A stretch of DNA of 16,197 nt. Source: Candidatus Moranbacteria bacterium CG23_combo_of_CG06-09_8_20_14_all_35_22. Lineage in GTDB: Bacteria; Patescibacteriota; Minisyncoccia; Moranbacterales; UBA2206. The translations under genes and the position numbers were made by a program. Below the pieces are notes generated by a model that was not told where the DNA came from, made no database searches, and saw nothing but the letters and a program-made list of their open reading frames with translations. This document shows, piece after piece, positions 7,399 through 13,192 of this stretch. Numbering within the stretch: the stretch's first letter is position 1; every line of letters begins with the position of its first letter. The DNA lies in contig PCRW01000079.1 of the NCBI GenBank assembly GCA_002772115.1, forward strand, positions 1 through 16,197, read 5' to 3'.

Positions 7399-7412
7399 AT
7401 ATGTGATAGCAT
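7384..7412 (+). promoter_or_regulatory. Candidate promoter overlapping the terminator
   Basis: TTGCGG (7384-7389) lies inside the right arm of the terminator. After a 17-bp spacer comes TAGCAT (7407-7412), preceded by TG at 7404-7405 as an extended -10. It would drive the membrane protein/thioredoxin operon from a start near 7419. The same layout occurs at 9147-9175. Confidence 0.5.
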
Positions 7413-7429
7413 GTGAATAGTGCGTCTGT

Positions 7430-7476
7430 CCAGCCTCGCGTCGAAGAGCAATCTCCGCGAGTCGAGGCGGGCGAAC
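7430..7476 (+). repeat. GC-rich palindromic intergenic repeat, copy A
   Basis: GCCTCG (7433-7438) pairs with CGAGGC (7463-7468). Alternatively CTCGCG (7435-7440) pairs with CGCGAG (7456-7461). The GC content contrasts sharply with the surroundings. Related copies lie at 9026-9072 (core inverted) and 9190-9238. It lies in the leader, just upstream of the ATG at 7497. Confidence 0.75.
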
Positions 7477-7496
7477 GCGCCCATGCGAATAAATTT

Positions 7497-7919
7497 ATGG
7501 AAAATAATTTTAAAAAAAGACTGAAGAAATATTGGGAAAATACCCAAAAATATTTGAAAAAAGATTCAGGAAGTCTTTATTTGTCAGCTCTTAAAACAGA
7601 ACAAGTAGAAGAAGCGGAAGAGATTAAAGAAATGAAAATTACAGAGGTGCCAATTCTTGAACCAGAAAGAGTTTTAGAGGCGTGGGAGGAAGAGCCAAAA
7701 AAGAAATACGATTTCTATATTGAGCTTGTGTTGTTTTTGATTTTGGGAATTTTGGTTGGGATTGCGCTCAAGACCGAAGCGGTGAAAAGAATCACGATTG
7801 GGTATGATGATTATAAAATGAAAATTATGAAGAGCGATTTTGATATCAATAAGATTGAAAAAGATATTTTGCAAAAACAAAAAGACGAAGTGCAAAAACA
7901 AGAGGCAGAAAGTAAATAG
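7497..7919 (+). CDS. Single-pass membrane protein of unknown function
   Basis: Protein of 140 residues (MENNFKKRLKKYWENTQ...), family not recognised. It has a basic N-terminus, an acidic stretch (EQVEEAEEIKEMK), one membrane segment (about 74-92, IELVLFLILGILVGIAL) and a charged tail rich in K, E and Q (about 115-140, DILQKQKDEVQKQEAESK) that could form a coiled coil. The reading frame is open back to a GTG at 7413, but that extension would translate the GC-rich repeat. I therefore chose the ATG at 7497, preceded by AAATTT. It lies 39 bases before the DsbA-like gene in the same operon. It may anchor or assist that oxidoreductase, or be a signal-peptidase-like accessory protein, but this is inference from position only. 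Confidence 0.7.
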   Translation: MENNFKKRLKKYWENTQKYLKKDSGSLYLSALKTEQVEEAEEIKEMKITEVPILEPERVLEAWEEEPKKKYDFYIELVLFLILGILVGIALKTEAVKRITIGYDDYKMKIMKSDFDINKIEKDILQKQKDEVQKQEAESK

Positions 7920-7958
7920 TAATTGGTAATTAAGGGGGATAAATTTTTTAATATTATT

Positions 7959-9011
7959 ATGGAAGAAAAAAATACAAATTTAGAAACAGAAATTGGGAAT
8001 GACGGAAATAAAGAGAAGAAAATTAAAAATCTAATTTCTTTGGCGATTCTTTTGTTGGGACTTTTTTTGGGCAGTCTTTTTGTGGATATCGGGCAATTGA
8101 TAAAAAGCGCTGGTTATTCGCAAAAAAATCTTAACAAAACAGATATTTTTGAAGTGAGTGGGAAAACTTGGGTAGCTTATGACAGTCCGGCTCTTCCTAT
8201 TGCTGTTATCACTGACGACAGTTGTCCTTCTTGCGATCCGGGGGAAATTTTAGCTTGGCTTCGTCGAGTGGCTCCAACAATTAGCGCAGAAAAAATAAAT
8301 TTTGACAGCGAACAAGGAAAAAATTTGATTAGTGAATTTGGAATCAAAACTTTGCCAGCTTTTATTTTTGAAAAAAATCTTGAGCAGACAGAATTTTTTA
8401 TGGAAGCCCAGATTTTATTTTATGCCAAAGCGGATAAATATATTTTAAATGTGCAAACATTGGGAGCGCCCGTAGGAAAATATTTGGAATTGCCGAAAAT
8501 AAATAGCGGTGATGCAGTTTTTGGTAATAGTGAGGCCAAGGTCAAAGTGGTTATTTTTTCCGATTTCCAATGTCCGTATTGCAAAGTTTTTTACAAAGCA
8601 CTGCGCGATACGATGAAAAATTATCAGGATAAAGTTTTATTTGGTATCAAAGAATTCCCCCTAGTTGAAATACATTCACAGTCGGAAAATGCCGCGCTGG
8701 CTTCTATGTGCGCGTTGGAACAAGGTAAATTTTGGGAATATGCCGACATTCTTTATGCTAAACAATCGCAATGGGGCGAAACAAAGGATACGGCTAGCTT
8801 CAAAACTTATGCTAGAACATTGAAGTTGAATGAAAATGATTTCAATGGATGTTTAGATGGTAAAAAATATCAGGATAAGATTAATGCCGATATTAGCGAT
8901 GCGCAAAATTTTGGTATCACGGGAACACCGACAATTTTCGTAAACGACAAAATTGAAACCGGAACACTTAGCGCGGAGGACTTGAAGAGGGATATCGAGG
9001 AGCAACTGTAA
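7959..9011 (+). CDS. Membrane-anchored DsbA-like protein with two thioredoxin folds
   Basis: Protein of 350 residues with an N-terminal membrane anchor (about 25-45, LISLAILLLGLFLGSLFVDI). The first thioredoxin-like half has C89-P-S-C92 and a cis-proline segment TLPAF. The second half (from about 185) is of the Thioredoxin_4/DsbA type, with DFQCPYC (C205, C208) and a cis-proline GTPTIF. Both active sites are intact. It should oxidise or shuffle disulfides in extracytoplasmic proteins, and the two CXXC sites may relay electrons. DsbB/VKOR, the usual re-oxidation partner, is not in the window. The frame is open back to a TTG at 7923, but the ATG at 7959 gives a more natural N-terminus. AAGGGGG at 7932-7938 is too far away to be a good Shine-Dalgarno sequence for it. 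Confidence 0.85.
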   Translation: MEEKNTNLETEIGNDGNKEKKIKNLISLAILLLGLFLGSLFVDIGQLIKSAGYSQKNLNKTDIFEVSGKTWVAYDSPALPIAVITDDSCPSCDPGEILAWLRRVAPTISAEKINFDSEQGKNLISEFGIKTLPAFIFEKNLEQTEFFMEAQILFYAKADKYILNVQTLGAPVGKYLELPKINSGDAVFGNSEAKVKVVIFSDFQCPYCKVFYKALRDTMKNYQDKVLFGIKEFPLVEIHSQSENAALASMCALEQGKFWEYADILYAKQSQWGETKDTASFKTYARTLKLNENDFNGCLDGKKYQDKINADISDAQNFGITGTPTIFVNDKIETGTLSAEDLKRDIEEQL

Positions 9012-9025
9012 ATCCTTACGAATTA

Positions 9026-9072
9026 CCCGCCTCGATTCGCGGAGACGCTTCGTCGACGCGAGGCCGGGCGAA
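9026..9072 (-). repeat. GC-rich palindromic intergenic repeat, copy B
   Basis: The outer arms CCGCCTCG and CGAGGCCGG match the family. The inner part (TTCGCGGAGACGCTTCGTCGACG) is the reverse complement type of copies A and C. It starts 15 bases after the stop of the DsbA-like gene and is preceded by TTACGAATTA, as copy C is preceded by TTACGAACTA. Confidence 0.7.
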
Positions 9073-9127
9073 CTTTTACAAATGTGATGAAATACGAATA
9101 AAAAAATACAAAAGAATATCGTTTTCA

Positions 9128-9165
9128 AAAGAATTCGCTGAAATATTTGGCGGGTTCTTTTTTTT
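9128..9165 (+). terminator. Rho-independent terminator of the thioredoxin operon
   Basis: AAAGAATTCGC (9128-9138) pairs with GCGGGTTCTTT (9150-9160) in an 11-bp stem with two G-U pairs and an 11-nt loop, followed by a T-run to 9165. It lies about 120 bases after the stop of the DsbA-like gene. Confidence 0.7.
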
Positions 9166-9175
9166 GTGGTATAAT
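9147..9175 (+). promoter_or_regulatory. Promoter of the por operon overlapping the terminator
   Basis: TTGGCG (9147-9152), a 17-bp spacer and a perfect TATAAT (9170-9175), with an extended -10 TG at 9167-9168. The -35 box lies in the loop/right arm of the preceding terminator. Transcription would begin near 9182, giving a leader of about 130 nt that contains repeat C and the ACGAA inverted repeat. Confidence 0.65.
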
Positions 9176-9189
9176 GGTTTTACGAACTA

Positions 9190-9238
9190 CCCGCCTCGCG
9201 TCGACAAGCAATTACCTTTGCGAGTCGAGGCTGGCGAA
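9190..9238 (+). repeat. GC-rich palindromic intergenic repeat, copy C
   Basis: It has outer arms CCGCCTCG/CGAGGCTGG and a core in the same orientation as copy A (CGCGTCGACAAGCAATTACC then TTTGCGAGTCG). It would be transcribed in the 5' leader of porG. Confidence 0.75.
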
Positions 9239-9242
9239 ATAA

Positions 9243-9307
9243 ACGAAATACGAAACATTTAAAAAACTTTTCGTAATTTCGTATTTAGTATTAATTTCGT
9301 ATTTCGT
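9243..9307. repeat. ACGAA inverted repeat in the porG leader
   Basis: ACGAAATACGAAA (9243-9255) is perfectly complementary to TTTCGTATTTCGT (9295-9307). The right arm ends five bases before the porG ATG at 9313. In RNA it could form a stem next to the start codon. Similar ACGAATTACGAA tracts recur at 9017-9025 and 10264-10303. Confidence 0.6.
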
Positions 9308-9312
9308 AAAAT

Positions 9313-9897
9313 ATGAAAAATCATAAAGACATTTTTGAAGTCATTTTTTTTGCTCGGGGCGGGCAAGGCGCCAAAACAACGGCGGAGATTTTGGCGCAGG
9401 CGGGAACTCATGAAAATAAATTTGTTCAAGCTTTTCCAAGTTTTGGGCCGGAAAGGTCTGGCGCGCCGACTAAGACATATTTGCGAATTTCTGATTATGA
9501 AATCAGAACGCACGAACCAGTTATTGATCCAGATTTAGTAGTGGTGTTGGACGACACACTTTTGGATTCACAAGAAGTGGCTTTCAATTTAGATAAAGAT
9601 GAGTTTTTGATAATAAATACCCAAATGCCAGAACACCAAGTGCGAGAAAAATTAATTCAAAAAGGCGGAAAATTCGAAGGTAAAATTCATCCAATTGATG
9701 CCAGTGGAATTTCGCTTTCAATTATTGGTCAGCCTCGTCCTAACACCGTAATCTTGGGAAAATTTGTGCAAGTTTCTGGAGTGATAAAAATGGAAAGTAT
9801 GATTGAAGAATTTAGGAATATTTTTGAAAAAAAATTAGGTAAAGAAAATTGTGACAAAAATGTGATGGCGATTGAGAAAGCGTACGACGCAATTTAA
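9313..9897 (+). CDS. porG: Pyruvate/2-oxoacid:ferredoxin oxidoreductase, gamma subunit
   Basis: Protein of 194 residues of the POR gamma domain family. The N-terminal strand-loop IFFARGGQGAKTTAEILAQA (11-30) is the family hallmark. It continues with FPSFGPERSGAPTKTYLRIS and DPDLVVVLDDTLLD. The four-subunit enzyme oxidises pyruvate (or another 2-oxoacid) with CoA to acyl-CoA and CO2 and passes electrons to ferredoxin, in the cytoplasm. Gamma binds near the CoA/TPP site. The order G-D-A, with B further downstream, is the archaeal-type arrangement. No Shine-Dalgarno sequence is seen before the ATG. The exact 2-oxoacid cannot be decided from sequence, although pyruvate is the likeliest. Confidence 0.9.
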   Translation: MKNHKDIFEVIFFARGGQGAKTTAEILAQAGTHENKFVQAFPSFGPERSGAPTKTYLRISDYEIRTHEPVIDPDLVVVLDDTLLDSQEVAFNLDKDEFLIINTQMPEHQVREKLIQKGGKFEGKIHPIDASGISLSIIGQPRPNTVILGKFVQVSGVIKMESMIEEFRNIFEKKLGKENCDKNVMAIEKAYDAI

Positions 9898-10009
9898 TTT
9901 TTAATTTTTCAATTTTCAATTTTATAAATAAATCTTAATTTTTAATGTTTAAAAATTTTAGCATTAAAAATTATTTAAAAATTATAAAATTACAAAATTA
10001 AAAATTTTT

Positions 10010-10255
10010 ATGGAGTTTGGAGCAGTTATAAAACATGATCAAAGTAAATCACCTAAGACCGGAGCGTGGCGATATATGCATCCGGAAGTGGACAAAGAAA
10101 AGTGCATTGGTTGTGCAACTTGTGTGCCATTTTGTCCAGATGCGGCAATTATAATTAAGGATGGCAAAGCGGAAATTGATTATGAATATTGCAAAGGTTG
10201 TGGCGTTTGTGCTGAAGTTTGCCCAATGAAGGCGATAATAATGAAGAAAAAATGA
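10010..10255 (+). CDS. porD: Pyruvate/2-oxoacid:ferredoxin oxidoreductase, delta subunit (2x[4Fe-4S])
   Basis: Protein of 81 residues with two ferredoxin-type 4Fe-4S motifs: C32-x2-C35-x2-C38-x3-C42-P and C61-x2-C64-x2-C67-x3-C71-P. The N-terminus (MEFGAVIKHDQSKSPKTGAWRY) matches the delta subunit pattern, in which a short segment docks on the other subunits. It carries electrons from the TPP site in porB to external ferredoxin. It lies 112 bases after porG across a very AT-rich, simple-sequence gap (AATTTTCAATTTT-like tracts) with no Shine-Dalgarno sequence, and 68 bases before porA. Confidence 0.92.
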   Translation: MEFGAVIKHDQSKSPKTGAWRYMHPEVDKEKCIGCATCVPFCPDAAIIIKDGKAEIDYEYCKGCGVCAEVCPMKAIIMKKK

Positions 10256-10323
10256 TATTCTCTACGAATTACGAATCTATACGAATATACTAATGTACGA
10301 ATAATGATTTTTTTAAAAAAATT

Positions 10324-11490
10324 ATGCAAAATAAAAAAAATAAATTAGCTTTGACTGGTGGGGCGGTAGCAGCCGAAGCTTTGAAACAAATTGAAATAGA
10401 TGTGATGCCGATTTATCCGATTACTCCACAAACCACAATCATTGAAACCTATGCTGGATTTGAGGCCAATGGCGAGGTGGAAACGGAAATGATAAAAGTA
10501 GAATCAGAACACTCGGCCATGAGTGCGGCGATTGGCGCAAGTTCAGCGGGAGCCAGAACGGCCACTGCTACTAGTTCGCAAGGCTTGGCTTTGATGCATG
10601 AAGTTCTCTATATCGCCAGTGGAATGCGTCTGCCAATTATGATGCTGGTGAGCGCGCGAGCCTTGGCTTCGCCCATAAACATTCATGGTGATCATAGTGA
10701 TGTGATGGGCTGTCGAGACTCCGGTTGGATTCAACTTTTTTGTGAAAATGGCCAAGAGGTTTATGACAAAACAATTATCGGAATGAAATTGGCTGAAAAA
10801 GTGAAACTGCCAATTATGGTAATTATGGATGGTTTCAACACTTCTCATAGCGTGGAAAATTTGGAAATTTTAGAAACAAAAGTTGTGCAAGAATTTGTGG
10901 GAGAATTTGAGGCGGTTAGCCCACTTTTGGACACAGAAAATCCTGTGACTTATGGCGCAGTGGCTCTGCAAAATTCCTATTTTGAATTTAGGATTGATCA
11001 GGAGGAAGCAATGAAAAGTGCAGAAGAAGAATATGAAAAAATCGCAAAAGATTTTGAAAAAATCAGCGGAAGGAAATATGATATTTTTGAAGAATATAGA
11101 TTGGAAGATGCGGAAAAAATTATGGTTATTACTGGTAGCGCATCTGGAACAGCAAAGGTGGTGGTGGATAAATTACGAGAGGCAGGAGAAAAAGTAGGAA
11201 TTTTGAAAATAAATTTATTTCGACCATTTCCACACCAAAAAATTGCCGAAAGTTTGAAAAATTCCAAGGAAATAATTGTACTGGACCGTGCCCAATCAAT
11301 CGGAACTTATCCGCCGTTTTATAGTGAAATCATAAATTCTTTATATGGAAAGGGTAGAGACGCAAAATTTTGCGTCTCTACGGGACGCGAAATCAAATCC
11401 TATGTTTATGGTCTTGGAGGACGCGATATTTTTCAGAAACAAATAGAAGATGTGTTTGCAGGTAAAATTGAAGGGGGATATATAAAATAA
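10324..11490 (+). CDS. porA: Pyruvate/2-oxoacid:ferredoxin oxidoreductase, alpha subunit
   Basis: Protein of 388 residues, normal length for the alpha subunit. It has YPITPQT (31-37), the TPP-site and 2-oxoacid-binding region, SEHSAMSAAIGASSAGARTATATSSQG (about 61-87), and GDHSDVMGCRDSGWIQLF (122-139). The C-terminal transketolase-like domain includes INLFRPFP and YGLGGRDI. It forms the catalytic core with porB. Residues 344-353 (GRDAKFCVST) are encoded by a perfect 28-bp GTAG...CTAC palindrome (11354-11381). It interrupts the usual link between the LYG region and YxYGLGGRD in frame, so it looks like a REP insertion that added about ten residues on the surface. The rest of the gene looks intact and functional. 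The ATG at 10324 has no clear Shine-Dalgarno sequence. Confidence 0.92.
   Translation: MQNKKNKLALTGGAVAAEALKQIEIDVMPIYPITPQTTIIETYAGFEANGEVETEMIKVESEHSAMSAAIGASSAGARTATATSSQGLALMHEVLYIASGMRLPIMMLVSARALASPINIHGDHSDVMGCRDSGWIQLFCENGQEVYDKTIIGMKLAEKVKLPIMVIMDGFNTSHSVENLEILETKVVQEFVGEFEAVSPLLDTENPVTYGAVALQNSYFEFRIDQEEAMKSAEEEYEKIAKDFEKISGRKYDIFEEYRLEDAEKIMVITGSASGTAKVVVDKLREAGEKVGILKINLFRPFPHQKIAESLKNSKEIIVLDRAQSIGTYPPFYSEIINSLYGKGRDAKFCVSTGREIKSYVYGLGGRDIFQKQIEDVFAGKIEGGYIK
11354..11381. repeat. REP-like GTAG palindrome inside porA
   Basis: GTAGAGACGCAAAA (11354-11367) and TTTTGCGTCTCTAC (11368-11381) are perfect complements. It reads as GTAG, then a 20-bp palindrome AGACGCAAAATTTTGCGTCT, then CTAC. 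It lies in the porA reading frame without a stop codon. Confidence 0.9.
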
Positions 11491-11494
11491 AAAA

Positions 11495-11887
11495 ATGAAA
11501 AAAATAATTTCAAAAATTTTTGTCAGGATTATTGCGATTAGCTTGGTTTTGTTGAGTTTTAAGAAAAATGCTTTTGCGCAATTAGAACTAAATAGTGACA
11601 TAACACAATTGCCTGGGGAGGCATCTTCTTTGGACATGGGAATTAATTTTTTTGCTTGGCTAACTATTTTTTTCTTATTCCCTCTTTCTCTATTACTTGC
11701 AATTATTTTTTATATCAAATATTTCTTAATAAGAAAAAAAATAGATGAGTTATCAAATATAAAAACACAAAAATTCTTAAAAAGAGGAAAAATATTTTTA
11801 ATTATCTCAATTTTATTAATTACGCTGTATATAATAATTGGAATAGTAGATAATTATATGACGAATCATTCAGAAATATGGTATTGA
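11495..11887 (+). CDS. Small membrane protein with signal peptide, cassette gene 1
   Basis: Protein of 130 residues, not recognised as a named family. It starts with a signal peptide (MKKIISKIFVRIIAISLVLL...) ending in an AxA-type site, NAFA-Q near residue 28. Two membrane segments follow (about 50-73 and 90-112), joined by a basic loop (IKYFLIRKKIDELSNIKTQK). Signal peptide plus two helices with a KxxK-rich loop recalls the topology of TrbC/VirB2-like pilins common in CPR genomes, but no family signature proves that. It starts 4 bases after porA and overlaps the radical SAM gene by 10 bases. Its first 29 residues are nearly repeated in the 209-residue protein at 13193. The role in the por context is unknown. 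Confidence 0.75.
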   Translation: MKKIISKIFVRIIAISLVLLSFKKNAFAQLELNSDITQLPGEASSLDMGINFFAWLTIFFLFPLSLLLAIIFYIKYFLIRKKIDELSNIKTQKFLKRGKIFLIISILLITLYIIIGIVDNYMTNHSEIWY

Positions 11888-12876
11888 ATTTAAAAGAAAA
11901 AGTATATTTGGGCATGTTGAATTGCCAGCATAGTTTGCAAAAATCAATTCATGATTTAAGGGGTATCGGGGTTGAAATAACCGGAAAATGCAATTTACAA
12001 TGCAAGCACTGCTATATGAATTCTAGTTTAGGAATAAAAAAGAATGAATTAAAAACTGAAGAATGGAAAGATTTTTTCAGGGAAGTGAAAAAAGATTTTG
12101 GCAAAAAAACTGGCATATATATTACAGGAGGGGAGCCATTTTTTAGAGAAGATATTTTTGAGATATTGGAATTTTTAAAAAAAGAAAGTTTCAAAACTTC
12201 TGTTGTGAGCAATGGCTTACTGATTAACCGAAAAAATATTGAAAAAATCAAGAGTTTGGTTGTTGGAATTTCTATTAGCCTAGATGGCTTTGAAGAAAGC
12301 CATAATTATCTTAGAGGCGGAAATTTTTATAAAAAAACACTGGAAAGTATCAAGCTTTTAAAGGAAAATAAAATAATTCCAGCTATTAAGACAACTGTAT
12401 TTAGAAAAAATATTGGAGAGCTGGGCAGTTTTTATGAATTTTTGAAAAAAATGGAAATTGCTCAATGGCAAATTTCGCCGATGGAATTGCTAGGCAGAAC
12501 GAATGAAAATGAAAAGGATATGCTGTCTATGGACGATTATATGAAGTTATGCGAATTTGTGGATAAAATTAGGGCGGAAAAAAAGAGAAAAATCAAGTTG
12601 ATTTTTGAAGAAGATTCCGGATCAAGTATTTTCAAAAAATCAACGGAAATTGGAAAATGCAAAAGATGCACAGCTGGAATTTCAACATTTAGTGTTTTGC
12701 ACAATAGAGACATTACAAGCTATGTGCAAAATCAAGGAAAAAATGATATAATAGGAAATGTTAGGAACGGGAGAATAAAAGATACTTGGGAAAAAGAATT
12801 CCAAAAAAACAGGCAAAAAGAATATAAATTTTGCCAAAATCATTATTATATAAATAAATTAAACATAAACAAATGA
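11878..12876 (+). CDS. Radical SAM protein with SPASM-like C-terminus
   Basis: Protein of 332 residues. The radical SAM cluster motif is C38-x3-C42-x2-C45 (TGKCNLQCKHCYM) and the SAM-contact motif is TGGEP (83-87). SNGLLI and SISLDGF are typical of the barrel. The C-terminal part has C261-x2-C264-x-AG and a late C319, as in SPASM/twitch domains that hold an auxiliary Fe-S cluster. The usual middle Cys is replaced by SYVQ, so the auxiliary site may be incomplete. Relatives modify peptides or proteins (PqqE, anaerobic sulfatase maturases), so the neighbouring small membrane proteins are candidate partners. It overlaps the gene before by 10 bases and the gene after by 4 (ATGA), which indicates translational coupling. 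The substrate is unknown. Confidence 0.88.
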   Translation: MVLNLKEKVYLGMLNCQHSLQKSIHDLRGIGVEITGKCNLQCKHCYMNSSLGIKKNELKTEEWKDFFREVKKDFGKKTGIYITGGEPFFREDIFEILEFLKKESFKTSVVSNGLLINRKNIEKIKSLVVGISISLDGFEESHNYLRGGNFYKKTLESIKLLKENKIIPAIKTTVFRKNIGELGSFYEFLKKMEIAQWQISPMELLGRTNENEKDMLSMDDYMKLCEFVDKIRAEKKRKIKLIFEEDSGSSIFKKSTEIGKCKRCTAGISTFSVLHNRDITSYVQNQGKNDIIGNVRNGRIKDTWEKEFQKNRQKEYKFCQNHYYINKLNINK

Positions 12877-13172
12877 AAAAAGTTCTAATAGGCGTGTCAC
12901 TGTTTGTATTTTCAGCTGTATCATTTTTGTCCCCAAGTATTTTTTTTGGAGTAGATATCACCAAGACGGTTTCGGTGCTAATTGTAGTTGCGATTACACT
13001 GCTAATATTTTTTATTGGTATATACTTTGTTTTTAAAAATAAAGATGCAGTTAAGGCTCAGAAAATTTTAAAAATTATTAAAAGAATATCAATTGTTTTA
13101 GCGTACTACATTATATTTTTAGTAGTTGTTTTATTCCAAATTAATTCAAATGAAACTACAGGAGGTTTTTAA
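12873..13172 (+). CDS. Small membrane protein, cassette gene 3
   Basis: Protein of 99 residues, family not recognised. It has a hydrophobic N-terminal segment (about 4-26, possibly a signal peptide), a second (about 33-54) and a third (about 70-91). Helices two and three are linked by a basic loop (FKNKDAVKAQKILKIIKR). The helix-basic loop-helix pattern resembles the other two membrane proteins of the cassette. The start codon overlaps the radical SAM stop (ATGA at 12873-12876), and the next gene starts 20 bases after the stop. AGGAGG occurs near its 3' end (about 13160), a usable ribosome binding signal only for a closer start, so the A-rich leader at 13193 has no good one. Confidence 0.7.
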   Translation: MKKVLIGVSLFVFSAVSFLSPSIFFGVDITKTVSVLIVVAITLLIFFIGIYFVFKNKDAVKAQKILKIIKRISIVLAYYIIFLVVVLFQINSNETTGGF

Positions 13173-13192
13173 GTAAATTATATATAAAAAAA

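Larger units (their letters stand above)
7159..7496. other. Non-coding region between the defence operon and the thioredoxin operon
   Basis: This 338-bp stretch carries no convincing gene on the plus strand. It holds a long-loop hairpin (7171-7178 CCTATGCG with 7208-7216 CGCATAAGG, one bulged base), minus-strand promoter-like boxes at 7236-7263, a TTATCCACA site at 7268-7276, a terminator at 7375-7397 overlapping a promoter that ends at 7412, and the GC-rich repeat copy A at 7430-7476. Each is described separately. Confidence 0.7.
9012..9312. other. Repeat-rich non-coding region before the por operon
   Basis: This 301-bp region holds no supported gene. It contains GC-rich repeat copies B (9026-9072) and C (9190-9238), a terminator/promoter fusion (9128-9175), and multiple ACGAA/TTCGT tracts, including a 13-bp inverted repeat at 9243-9255/9295-9307 just before porG. 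Confidence 0.7.

Noticed and set aside
7413..7496. N-terminal extension of the 140-residue membrane protein from GTG 7413
   Set aside because: It would translate the GC-rich palindromic repeat copy A. It also starts directly at the predicted -10 box. The ATG at 7497 is the better start.
11874..12876. Alternative genetic code (TGA read as glycine, as in some CPR lineages)
   Set aside because: TGA acts as stop at plausible ends of the 130-residue gene, the radical SAM gene, porD, the winged-helix gene and porB, and no gene needs read-through.
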